The position numbers and the translations under genes are program-made. Shown piece after piece: positions 20,899 through 30,600 of a stretch of DNA of 33,254 nt (its first letter is position 1; each line of letters starts with the position of its first letter). A model generated the notes under the pieces. The model was not told the DNA's origin. It did no database searches and saw only the letters and a list, made by a program, of their open reading frames with translations. This DNA comes from a virus. The stretch lies in the IMG/VR virus record IMGVR_UViG_3300034073_002507, positions 1 to 33,254 of that record. The stretch is one strand, 5' to 3'.

Positions 20899-22272
20899 TT
20901 AACCAATACAAATATTATTCTCAAGACAAATAAATCCATCAGGGCACGGCGGATTGCATACTGGAGCGGTGGGTGTCGGAGCAACTGGTGTCGGAGCAAC
21001 TGGAGTAGGCGCAACTGGTGTCGGAGCAACTGGAGTAGGCGCAACTGGTGTCGGAGCAACTGGAGTAGGCGCAACTGGAGTCGGAGCAACTGGTGTAGGC
21101 ACTGGTGTTGGGGTAGGTACTGGTGTTGGAGTAGATCCACATTGTGATAAGCATATCTCTATATAGCCAGATCCAGTCCATAAGATGGCATATACATCTG
21201 TACCATCATATCTAAATGACCAAGCATAATTTGCATTGTCAAAATAGTTGGCTGTATTTGAATAATACACGCCATATCTTGCTAAATCTATTGCTAAAGT
21301 ACCAGTTGTTGATCCAATTCTTGCTATATTAGTTGCTGTAACATCTTCCGCCTGCAAGTCATTATTACCAATCAATAATCCACCAGCTTCAATAGTTCCA
21401 CCATTATCTGCACTTATTGTCATTGTTGCAAACCCATTTGCGGAAAGACCGACCAGATCTCCACCCACGATATCCCAATTTCCAATAGCTCCAGCTGTTG
21501 CTGTGACAATGCCAGTTACTTCAAGAGTATTATTAGAAAATGTAATCCGATTATCAGAATCAATACCAACTTGAAATATTCCAGGCTCCCAATAATTTAA
21601 GTTATCAATATAAATATTTGCAACTTGGACATCGCCATCAATTTGAACACCTGAACCTATATAAACATATCCATTAACTGTATCAATACCATCGCCCTGT
21701 CCACCAATTACAATCTCATCACTATTCCAATAATTATTGCCATCAATAAACAATGTATCTGCCTGAATTGCACCCCTAATTACTGAACTATCAAATACTG
21801 CATCGCCGGCCCATGTAATAGCCCAGCCAACTGTTCCGATACCAGTTATAATTCCATTTGATGCAATAGTTCCGTCAAAGTTGTTGCTAGATATAACCGT
21901 ATTAACAAGCACTACATTTGCAGATAGTAGATCGGCAGTAATTGTTCCAGCAAGAATGTTGTTTGCAGTAATTGTATTTGCGGCAATTTCATTACCAGTA
22001 ACACTACCTGCAATAATATGAGCATTACCGTTTACAATACCCGGTTGAAGCACGAGACCTGATGGCTCAAGAATTGAAGAGTTAACTGTTGAAATAATAA
22101 ATTGTTTGAACCCGTTTTGATTTAATTCTTGTCGATAAACTCTATTTGGACCTCCAATATTCCCAAAATCAAAATCAAATATTGAGTATGCAGATGTGTC
22201 AATTAAAGATGAATTAACTCCGTCATGATTATGACCTCCGCCGGGAAAGAAATATATATTGGATTCATTCAT
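20899..22272 (-). CDS. tail fibre with Pro/Thr-rich repeats and cysteine-rich tip
   Basis: A 457-residue fibre. The N-terminus has FFPGGGHNHDGVNSSLI, a common segment in phage tail fibre and baseplate proteins, then long runs of short strand repeats (SVTGNEIAANTITANNILAG, TITADLLSAN) suggesting a trimeric beta-structure. The body ends near residue 375 with a compact domain (WSFRYDGTDVYAILWTGSGY). A stiff linker follows: PTPVPTPTPVPTP then eight VAPTP units, and last a small domain CNPPCPDGFICLENNIC, with four cysteines like an EB or EGF knot. Such a tip on a proline-rich stalk would hold a binding module away from the tail. Many Thr and Pro residues in the stalk are candidate sites for glycosylation or hydroxylation by genes just downstream. 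Confidence 0.82.
   Translation of the reverse strand: MNESNIYFFPGGGHNHDGVNSSLIDTSAYSIFDFDFGNIGGPNRVYRQELNQNGFKQFIISTVNSSILEPSGLVLQPGIVNGNAHIIAGSVTGNEIAANTITANNILAGTITADLLSANVVLVNTVISSNNFDGTIASNGIITGIGTVGWAITWAGDAVFDSSVIRGAIQADTLFIDGNNYWNSDEIVIGGQGDGIDTVNGYVYIGSGVQIDGDVQVANIYIDNLNYWEPGIFQVGIDSDNRITFSNNTLEVTGIVTATAGAIGNWDIVGGDLVGLSANGFATMTISADNGGTIEAGGLLIGNNDLQAEDVTATNIARIGSTTGTLAIDLARYGVYYSNTANYFDNANYAWSFRYDGTDVYAILWTGSGYIEICLSQCGSTPTPVPTPTPVPTPVAPTPVAPTPVAPTPVAPTPVAPTPVAPTPVAPTPVAPTPTAPVCNPPCPDGFICLENNICIG
20981..21100. repeat. tandem 15-base repeat, 8 units (30-base higher order)
   Basis: On the plus strand eight units begin GCAACTGG. The first six alternate strictly between GCAACTGGTGTCGGA and GCAACTGGAGTAGGC, giving a 30-base pattern; the last two swap their halves. 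Related but less regular ACTGGTGTTGG units continue to about 21131. Encodes VAPTP repeats of the fibre stalk. Copy number is likely to vary by slippage. Confidence 0.92.
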
Positions 22273-22274
22273 AA

Positions 22275-25200
22275 TTATGAAACCTGCCTAAGAACCATTT
22301 GCTGGGTAAAATTATTACCTATCGTTCTATTATATGATATCACCCAATAATCAGTATTTGTAATTCCAAGAGCTGTAAATGTTGTAATCCTTACCCGATC
22401 TCCAAGCTGAATTTTTGGCATTATTACACTCGTAATGTTTAAAATTGGCACTGGAATTTGTGTTTTAGAGATAATAAAATCAGCAATCTTTTGTGCATGA
22501 ACAGCATCATTAATAAAGTTACTTTGAATTGTTATATCTTTAAGACCATATTTTTTAATACTTTCAGTAACGGATGCTGTCTGTGATTTAATGTCAGAAT
22601 TTTGTTCTGAAATTTCAACCGGAATACCAGCAATTGATGTAGCGTATGGATAGCGCGTTTCACGATCTTCACCAGCAAGCATAACAATTTTTTCAACTGG
22701 AGCTGTATTTGCCGCAGCAATAATTAGCTCTGCGCCATAAGCATATGGAATGTATTTATGAATCTCAAGAAGATCTGGCTCATCTATTCTAATTGCTGTT
22801 ATGAATGGGGTCTGAACATTAAATGCTGGCGCTTTCTGGAATGAGACATTAAAGTATTTAACCTCTCTGATCTTTGATGCATTTCCGTTATCAATGGAAT
22901 GAGAAGTGGGGTTTGTTTGAAACTGCCCTCTTTCAAGATTATTAAATGAATTACCAGTTTTAGAATTATATTTAATTATTTCGCTACCGATCTTGATATA
23001 TCCAGCGTTTGGAAATGGGATATCGCTGTTTGATGAATAATATGCAACATTTGCATTAGATGTAAGATTTGCAGAAAGAGTAACAGTGGTTATTGTCGTA
23101 TCGTTTTCAACATTCCAAAGGGCTTGACGGGCATCTAATGCTTTCTGCAAACCAGATAGCGGAACATCAACTTTATTACACTGGAGCTGAACTGTGTAAC
23201 TCCCATCAATAATATATGTTGAATCGCTTAGCGTTGTTTGGACATTTGCATGCTGATCAATTGATGTTTCAAAGAATCTGTAGAAGTGTTCATACTTGGC
23301 TTTACCCAGTTCATCAATATACAATCGACCAATATCCGCAAAGGTAATATCATCAATTATCTGTTTTAAGCTAGAGTTATTTCCATACAAAAATGCAAAG
23401 TTTGTTAATGGCTGAATCTGAGATTCCGAATACCTATCTTTAACTTGTTTTGTAGTTAAGAATTGATTATAAATTTGGAATTCATCAACTATGAAACTTC
23501 TAATTGTTGATGGGGCTACTTCACCAACATTCGCTGTGAATGACGCTCCACGGCCGCCTATTGTGATATCAGAAACAAATGCAATCGGAATCCCAGTCAA
23601 AACTGTATTTGATTTTAAATCACCGTTTACATAATAGTAAAGACTTGATCCATCAAATGTTGCGACAATATGGCTAAATACACTATTTGAAAGTGCTGTA
23701 TTGGAAGACACCGTTTCAGTTGTAACAACAGAGTTTGCTAATGTTTTTATCTTAAATCCATTTGAAGAGCTGTTGTTAAAAAATTCAAAGCCGCTTGTTG
23801 GTGAACTATTAGCCCAAGTGCTAATATATTCACCATCGCTATCAAATGAGCCAGCATTAAACTTTCCATAAAATTCAACTGTCCATCTGCCAGTGTAGAG
23901 AGAAGAGTTTGAATTTGTAATGTTAATACTATCGTGCATCGGGATTCTAATATATGCATTAGACTCCAATAATACTGATCCATCTTTCGTTTCAGACACT
24001 AAACCAGTTGGCTGACTGAGTTTTGGATTATTTATATAAACACCGTTATTTCGCATATGATATGCATTGGCAACAGTAAGATCCTGTGAAGCATTTCTTG
24101 TTCCGATTGAATCAAATGTTGCTATTGTTGTGCATTCATTTGCAGTTACAATGGTATCAGAACCGGCTCCAACAACTTTATAAAGTGCAAGTCTAAAATT
24201 AGAAGATGCCCCACTGTTATAAGAATGATAAAACTCAATCCTTATTTTTCTTGGAACACCGGCTGTTAAATTGACCGTGCTACTTTGAAGTCTTGTATTT
24301 GATTCATAAGTATTCCACTTATTTAAAATAAGCGCATCATCAAGATATAGCCTTACTCCTCCGCCAGTAATATAAATAACTAAGTTTTGATTTCCACTTG
24401 CCAACGGAATATAATAGCCATCAATAACGCCATTATAATAATCTGAATAAACTGTTTCATTTGTCCCAGTAAAAGAATAATCTACCAATTGAACAGCATT
24501 TGAAGAGTTTGATGAAATATTTTTAGAAAGTGCAACAAATGATGGGCTAACAAATCTTGTCTCTCCAAGAGCCAAATCCATCTTTGTCAATTGTCGATCT
24601 AAAGCATCAGCCAATATATCTTTAACAGAAATGTCTTTTTTATTTGATGGCATTCCCCAAAATCTTGCCCGTAATCCATTAGATGGGATAATATCATTTC
24701 CGCTTCTATCAATAGTTTCTTCTTTAAATGAATAACTGGCTATTGCGCCTCTTTCAAGAGCGCCTTGAGAATATGTGCTTAATTTTTCAATATCTGCTTG
24801 AGGGAAGTTTGATCTCATCAATAGATTTTTTACTGCATCTCCGACATACGAATTCTGTAAAAGAAAACCATATTTGATTGTTTTTTCAACCAAATACTTA
24901 GTCCAATCCTGCATCGTTGCTCCAACCGTCATGGATGATGAAGCAGTATTCCATTCATCAATATAATATGTTCCATTTTTTACATATTCATACACTTCAA
25001 ACTTTACAGAAGATAGTGAGCTGTGAGATGTAGCCGTTGTCCCAGCATAACCGCGTTCAACAACATTTAATGTATCTGGGAGCGTTACACCAGAGCACAA
25101 GATAAGTTCCTCAGATTGAGTTCCCTTATCTAAAATAACAACAAAATAATTTCCAGCGCCGCCAGATGGGAATACCGTAGTGTCATTAACTATTAAACTA

Positions 25201-26207
25201 GTTGTTGTTGAATTTGCATTTGCTGTTAAGAATGTATCAAGATAAACATTATCTATGTAATCATCAGATGGCTTTTTAATTCTCCAACCTGAATAGATAT
25301 CAACTTTTAACTCTTTTTTAAGATACTTGCCATAATCTGAATTATTATCAAAGATATTGAACTTTTTAGTTGTATTATCAAATTCGACAGATGCAGTCCC
25401 CATCTCACTGCCGCCAATCGGCAGACTTGTCTCATGCACATCCCTAGTCCTATTGAGCGACATTGAAATTACATAATCGCTCATATCTTCTTCATACAGT
25501 GGAACAACTTCTTGTATCCGTGCATTATCTGACGGGTTGCGAGTGCTATGAGCAACAACTCTTATTTTTGCTATATTTTGTGTAGATAAAGCAGGTGATA
25601 AAATGTGTTCTTTATAATATGTATTTAATGGAATTAAATCGCTAAAAGATACAACAACATTATTGGATGCATCATAAGCGTAAATTGTATAATTTGCTAT
25701 TCTTCCATAATATTCAGATGTAACAATCTTTATCTTATTTACTTTTCTAGCTGTAAATGTAGCTTCAATATATGGATCTGTAATAAATCCATATCCTGTA
25801 TATGTTCCATGCAAAGAAGCGTTGCTTTGACTACCAGACCACCACCCAAACTCTAAATTGCCGCCAACCTGTGTATTTGCAAGATCTGTCGTTATTAAAG
25901 ATGGCATGGTGTACCAAGTGCCATCTGCCTTTATAACATCGCCATCCTTGTCCTTAGCGCCTGCTACACCCCATGTAAACGATTGCCTTTCAATCCCATT
26001 AAAAGCCTCAGAAGCTGAGAAGTAGAACCCAATTTCGGGGTATGAAGTATTAGCATGAGCGCTGTTAGTCGTCACAGCAAGATTATCAAGATGGCGACTA
26101 TCTAACCAAGTCACTACTACTTTTGGCTTAATCTTTTGCGCCTTAGCCGCAATAGCGGTATTAAAGTCTGATGACAGGTCTTTATTGTATTGATCAACTG
26201 TAATCAT
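22275..26207 (-). CDS. large tail hub/adhesin with PA14-like and LamG-like domains
   Basis: A 1310-residue tail protein. Its first 250 residues are beta-rich with a galactose-binding-like look (WYTMPSLITTDLANTQVGGN, KIRVVAHSTRNPSDNARI). A region near 250-540 and the C-terminal 250 residues (ending with LGDRVRITTFTALGITNTDYWVIS, split here at 20) read as the tail-hub scaffold found below the tape measure gene. Two insertions look like carbohydrate-binding modules: a PA14-like domain near 572-679 (YSFTGTNETVYSDYYNG, VRLYLDDALILNKW, RKIRIEFYHSY) and a LamG/concanavalin-like domain near 740-912 (GRWTVEFYGKF, HIVATFDGSSLYYYVNGDLK, SFIVDEFQIYNQFLT). It starts with a TGATG overlap. Likely receptor contact and baseplate role. 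Confidence 0.75.
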   Translation of the reverse strand: MITVDQYNKDLSSDFNTAIAAKAQKIKPKVVVTWLDSRHLDNLAVTTNSAHANTSYPEIGFYFSASEAFNGIERQSFTWGVAGAKDKDGDVIKADGTWYTMPSLITTDLANTQVGGNLEFGWWSGSQSNASLHGTYTGYGFITDPYIEATFTARKVNKIKIVTSEYYGRIANYTIYAYDASNNVVVSFSDLIPLNTYYKEHILSPALSTQNIAKIRVVAHSTRNPSDNARIQEVVPLYEEDMSDYVISMSLNRTRDVHETSLPIGGSEMGTASVEFDNTTKKFNIFDNNSDYGKYLKKELKVDIYSGWRIKKPSDDYIDNVYLDTFLTANANSTTTSLIVNDTTVFPSGGAGNYFVVILDKGTQSEELILCSGVTLPDTLNVVERGYAGTTATSHSSLSSVKFEVYEYVKNGTYYIDEWNTASSSMTVGATMQDWTKYLVEKTIKYGFLLQNSYVGDAVKNLLMRSNFPQADIEKLSTYSQGALERGAIASYSFKEETIDRSGNDIIPSNGLRARFWGMPSNKKDISVKDILADALDRQLTKMDLALGETRFVSPSFVALSKNISSNSSNAVQLVDYSFTGTNETVYSDYYNGVIDGYYIPLASGNQNLVIYITGGGVRLYLDDALILNKWNTYESNTRLQSSTVNLTAGVPRKIRIEFYHSYNSGASSNFRLALYKVVGAGSDTIVTANECTTIATFDSIGTRNASQDLTVANAYHMRNNGVYINNPKLSQPTGLVSETKDGSVLLESNAYIRIPMHDSINITNSNSSLYTGRWTVEFYGKFNAGSFDSDGEYISTWANSSPTSGFEFFNNSSSNGFKIKTLANSVVTTETVSSNTALSNSVFSHIVATFDGSSLYYYVNGDLKSNTVLTGIPIAFVSDITIGGRGASFTANVGEVAPSTIRSFIVDEFQIYNQFLTTKQVKDRYSESQIQPLTNFAFLYGNNSSLKQIIDDITFADIGRLYIDELGKAKYEHFYRFFETSIDQHANVQTTLSDSTYIIDGSYTVQLQCNKVDVPLSGLQKALDARQALWNVENDTTITTVTLSANLTSNANVAYYSSNSDIPFPNAGYIKIGSEIIKYNSKTGNSFNNLERGQFQTNPTSHSIDNGNASKIREVKYFNVSFQKAPAFNVQTPFITAIRIDEPDLLEIHKYIPYAYGAELIIAAANTAPVEKIVMLAGEDRETRYPYATSIAGIPVEISEQNSDIKSQTASVTESIKKYGLKDITIQSNFINDAVHAQKIADFIISKTQIPVPILNITSVIMPKIQLGDRVRITTFTALGITNTDYWVISYNRTIGNNFTQQMVLRQVS

Positions 26208-27277
26208 CAGACCTCCTCAAGTGAAAGTGAGCAATCAAAATAGTATACATCATCAACCAAGTCTCTTCTTATAAGATTCTCAGAATAATTAGTTATAAAA
26301 ACATCTACATTTTCTTCTGTATATGGCGTTGTACCGTTTTCATCTTGCTTAACTATTGTAAGCGTATGAACATCTCCATCTTTTGATTTTTTCTTAATAA
26401 AATTACGAGATGCTCTTAAGTCAACTGTTTTAGTTTCATAATTTGGTATAAATCGCCACTGAAGATTAAAGACTCTTTTACCGCCTGCTAAAGATGCAGT
26501 ATTTTTATAATACCTTGATGTATCACCCTGCCAGTTGTTATTTTCTATATATATCGGAGCAACTGCAACATCAAGCTGTCTATTTTGATTTGTAAGAGGT
26601 ATACCATCAAGCATTAGAAGTGTTCTAATAAGGCTAAAGTCTGCAGTAATTGAATCACTAAACCTTATTGCTTGAGCAATAATATTTGTATTACTGAATA
26701 TTGTAATTTTTGCAGAAACAAGAATGATATCCCCAGCTACTGTAAGATTTACATTGCCGCTCATTGAAGAGCTTATAAATTTAATTAATCTGCCTAGAGC
26801 TGTAAGATTTGATGTTACAGATATTGAAGAAATTCCAAAGGCAGTCTTTGAAATTGCCGCTGTGAGATTAGAATCCCCAGTTGCAGATACCGATGCCAAA
26901 GCTATCTTGAATATAGAAACTGAAGCATTTGAATTTGCTTGGATCGCAGATTGAGCAAATGCAATCTTTGCTCCAGCAACTGTAAGATTTGATGTTGCAG
27001 ATATTGAACATTCCGCAAGTTTTACTCTTGTTCCAAGAGTTAATGTAGCTCCATCGCAAACTATGTTTGCCGAAGCATACGCAATCTTTACTATTGATAT
27101 AGAAGTATTTGAATTGGCATCAATTTGTGATGAAACAAATGCAATCTTTTGTGATTGAACAACAACATTTGATTCAATCTGAATTGAGGCGGCAATTGCT
27201 CGATAATCATCTGGGGTAAAGAAATCTATACCGCTAGAAAATGGATCAGAAAAGCTAAAGATGCTATTAGACGACAT
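26207..27277 (-). CDS. tail protein with nine 20-residue repeats and a Dit-like C-terminal domain
   Basis: A 356-residue protein. Residues 31-210 are nine repeats of exactly 20 residues with the consensus S-I-x-A-x-S-N-L-T-x6-K-I-A-F-A-S, e.g. SISATSNLTVAGAKIAFAQS and AIQANSNASVSIFKIALASV; this looks like a beta-solenoid or stacked beta-strand shaft. Residues about 215-356 form a separate domain that matches the next upstream gene's protein (ETKTVDLRASRNF/EKTIDGRKARDYL; YSENLIRRDL/YSETLIRRDI; YYFDCSLSLEEV/YYNVNMTLVEA). By place after the tape measure gene and before the hub, it is probably a distal tail protein. Confidence 0.72.
   Translation of the reverse strand: MSSNSIFSFSDPFSSGIDFFTPDDYRAIAASIQIESNVVVQSQKIAFVSSQIDANSNTSISIVKIAYASANIVCDGATLTLGTRVKLAECSISATSNLTVAGAKIAFAQSAIQANSNASVSIFKIALASVSATGDSNLTAAISKTAFGISSISVTSNLTALGRLIKFISSSMSGNVNLTVAGDIILVSAKITIFSNTNIIAQAIRFSDSITADFSLIRTLLMLDGIPLTNQNRQLDVAVAPIYIENNNWQGDTSRYYKNTASLAGGKRVFNLQWRFIPNYETKTVDLRASRNFIKKKSKDGDVHTLTIVKQDENGTTPYTEENVDVFITNYSENLIRRDLVDDVYYFDCSLSLEEV
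26648..27187. repeat. nine 60-base coding repeats (20-residue units)
   Basis: Periodicity is exact at the protein level: Ser6-Asn7 of each unit recurs at 36-37, 56-57, 96-97, 116-117, 136-137 and 156-157, with diverged units at 71-90, 171-190 and 191-210. Nucleotide similarity is visible as repeated ACTGTAAGATTTGATGTT-like and GCAATCTTT words on the plus strand. Diverged enough to be old, yet no unit has lost its length. Confidence 0.85.
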
Positions 27278-27279
27278 AT

Positions 27280-27696
27280 TTATGCCTCAACCAGAGTCAT
27301 ATTGACATTATAATAAGCACATTGATTTGGAATATCCCGGCGAATCAATGTCTCAGAATAAGAATCAATATAAACATTTGTATTATAAAAAGACTCAGAT
27401 GGGTCAAGCTTTATTGATAATGGTAGACTTGATGGCGTTCGTGCTAATTGAAGCAAATAATCTCTTGCCTTTCTACCATCAATAGTTTTCTCATGAGAAT
27501 TTGGCAAATATTGAAAAGATAGGCTGTATGAATATTTATTGTTTTTAATAAATCTTCTTTTATTCCCATTAGCAAGTTCTGAGGAAACAGAATTAATTCT
27601 AAATCCTCCATCAAATACACGACCATGTTCAGTAATTTCTTGTCCATTTATGACAATCAAATGAGTAATTCCTGGCTGTTGATTTTGTATCGTCAT
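27280..27696 (-). CDS. small distal tail protein, paralogue of the next gene
   Basis: A 138-residue protein following the tape measure gene (TAATG overlap). Strands KYSYSLSFQYLPNSHEKTID and the end SYSETLIRRDIPNQCAYYNV align with the C-terminal domain of the 356-residue gene that follows, so the two arose by duplication or domain sharing. Size and place suit a distal tail or tail-completion protein that binds the tail tube end. It has no repeats of its own. Confidence 0.65.
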   Translation of the reverse strand: MTIQNQQPGITHLIVINGQEITEHGRVFDGGFRINSVSSELANGNKRRFIKNNKYSYSLSFQYLPNSHEKTIDGRKARDYLLQLARTPSSLPLSIKLDPSESFYNTNVYIDSYSETLIRRDIPNQCAYYNVNMTLVEA

Positions 27697-30600
27697 TACA
27701 ATCCCTGATTAATACCGCTGTAACTTGTGAATGTTCTGGATTCAAGACCGGCCGCTTTTTGATTTCTAGGGACAACATTCACATTGTATTCTTTCATCAT
27801 TGACTTGAACCATTCTTCTTGACCAATAAAGTTTTCAACCTGAATATTAACAGTGCTTACACTATTTACAGAAACGCCATTAACTGGTGGGGTTGAAGAC
27901 CTAGGAGTGCTAAATCTTGAAGGAACATATCCACCCATTTTATACTTAGGTAGACTATAGTTATTTAATTTTGTTAATGTAGCAACTCCAAGTCTTTTAA
28001 CAGCTGCGGCATTAAGGACAAACTCTCCGCCATGTAAAATTGCAGGAATTTCTCTTGTAGTCGGAGCATTTAAGTAACCACCAGTTTGCATTCTTGCCAT
28101 TAATGCTGCTCTTCTTGCCGCATCTGCTGTTGGGAATCTAATTCCAGTCCCAGTTGGAGCTGGCCCCATAATAGTTGTTATTCCAGAAGTTCTTGTGGGC
28201 ATTGCACCATATGGGGTGACAACATATCCACCAGTTCCAGCACCACCACCAGCTCCAGAACCAGCAGCATCCTTTGCAGCGTCTGCAGCAGCGTCAATGG
28301 CTGCCTTTAATTCAATCCATTTCTTAATTGCAGGATCCAACAATCCAAGCATCTTATTGCGAAGATCCTCATTATATTTAAGAGTCTTTTCAAATTCACG
28401 TTTAATAGTTTCATTGCCATCAGCAATTGCATCTGCAAATACTTTTGTTGGATCTGAATCTGCGAACGCTTTTTCAAATGGTGTAATAAATGCTGTTTTT
28501 ACTTCAGAAAGTAATGTTGTAAATATACCAAGAACTTCTGTCTTGAATGTACCTGTTTCGCCTCTAATACCACCAGTTATTTCACCATATTTTTCAATAA
28601 TTTCGGGAGCTGATGTTTCAAATTTGCCGCCAATATCAACAAGCATTCCAAGCGTAATTCCAATGACAGAATCAGACATCTGCTTGGTAACGCCAAGGAA
28701 TGTGTTATCTGCTTCTGATCCAAGACCGTATTTAGCTTGAGCAAGACCAACTAATTCATCAAGAGGTCCAGCAAATGCACCAAGGGCTTTTCCGAAATCA
28801 TCAACAGTATTTGGCATACGCTCAGCAATTGTTGTGCTAAATTTCTCAAACATCTTTCCGAATTCAAGATTATTATTATCAGCATATTGCGTTGAAAGAT
28901 TTCTCAATTCCATTAACTGAGCTTCATATTGCTCTATTGTGACTGGAGCAATTCTAGTAATATGTTCTGCGGCATCTTGGAATTTCTCCATTGATTCATC
29001 AAAGAATCGGCCAGCCAATTCACGGGCTTCATTGATTGCTTCTCTAAGCGCTTCAAGGTTTTCTTTTGCTAAGTCTTTTCTTCTTGATTCATCTAATGAT
29101 GCCAACTCTTGGTTTGATTCCCTAGCAGCATTGATTTCATCCAGATCCATAAGTCTTGCATCGTCAATACGACCTTCATAAATAGCCAATGCGCGATTTC
29201 TTACATATTGTTGCTGTCTCAAAGAAGCATCATCAATAATCTTTCTACGATTTACTTCATACTCTTTCTTTCTAGTAAGTGATTCTTCTGCCTGCTCAAG
29301 CTTCATCAGTGTTCTAATCTGAATATCAAAAACCTTCAGCGCGGATTCTTTTTGCTTATTTAGAGCCTTAGTTGATTCAGAAACAAACTTCTTTATTGCC
29401 TGAGAGAAGCGGTCTACAACGAAATCATAAAGTCTTTGAGCAGCGTCTTCTAATCCCTCTTTAATTTTATTTTTAATTTTATCCATTGCATCTTCAACAC
29501 CATCTGTGTTTCCAAGAGCATTTGTAATAGCTTCATTACCGGCTTTGCCAAATTTTGTAGCTTCTGTTTTTACGCTTGGGATACCTAAAGTAATTGCATT
29601 TGTTGATTTTTTAACTCCAAGAGATGCTGCCTTATCAAGACCTTTTGTAACTACATTTCCAACACCTTGCATTGCTTTTGTAGCAAAGTTGCCTATACCC
29701 TGTATAGCGCTCTTACCAATATCAAACACTTTACCAACAATTGGAATTTTAGAAAATGCATCAAGAACTTTACTAATAGCAGTAACAATAACTTTAACAA
29801 TACCTACACCCATCCCGATGAATAGATTGATAACCCCTTTAGCAACTGAAGCAACGCCAGCAATTAGGAATTTAAATGCATCACCCCAATTGCCTTTGAA
29901 AATACTGACGACTGCCATAACGATGTTTATAATTCCATACATGTATGGCTGAATGACTCCGATAACAAATTGCTTAATCAGGCCAGCAACAAATTCAACT
30001 GCTTTTGATATCCCAATAAATATATTTGCAATTCCAGAACCAGCGGCTTTTGCACCATCACTACCACGACCAAACTGTGCAAAAAGATCCTGAACCGGTC
30101 TAATAACTTCCGATATTGCATCTTTAATAAGATTAAATGCCTTCTTTAATGAATCCCAAGCTGCAGTTGCTCCTCTAATCTTATCCATGTTTTTAATAAC
30201 AAGGAATACAACAGCAGCAATACCTGCAATGACTGCCCCCACACCGCTAAATAGTAATGCCATTTTAAATATTTTTGCTGAAACTGTTGCTAATTTAAAT
30301 CCTTGAGCTAAACCACCAATACCCGCTTTTAATTTTCCAAAGATAGTTACCTTACCGCCAAGACCTTCTACTTGTCGAATATAAGCTTCAATTGAACCTG
30401 TAGCTGATTGCCATGCTTTTGATTGACCAAATATTGATGATATACCAACACCTGCCGCTTGAGCAATACCAGCGCCTGTTGATGGAGCGCCAGCAGCAGT
30501 GGTTCTCATTGCTGAAATAAGACCTCTTGCTCTGCCAGCCCCTTCTTTAGCAACATCCATTCCAATACCTGCACGAGCAATAACACCGCGAATACCACCA

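Noticed and set aside
20981-21100. Regular repeat as a CRISPR array
   Set aside because: Units are contiguous 15-base coding repeats without unique spacers.
20954-21166. Plus-strand frame of GVGATG repeats resembling a collagen-like protein
   Set aside because: It is the antisense reading of the VAPTP repeat in the fibre gene; no ribosome site, no other plus-strand gene nearby.
28195-28740. Long plus-strand frame of 181 codons, and others at 29506 and 32080
   Set aside because: Antisense shadows of the tape measure gene with no ribosome site or recognisable protein.
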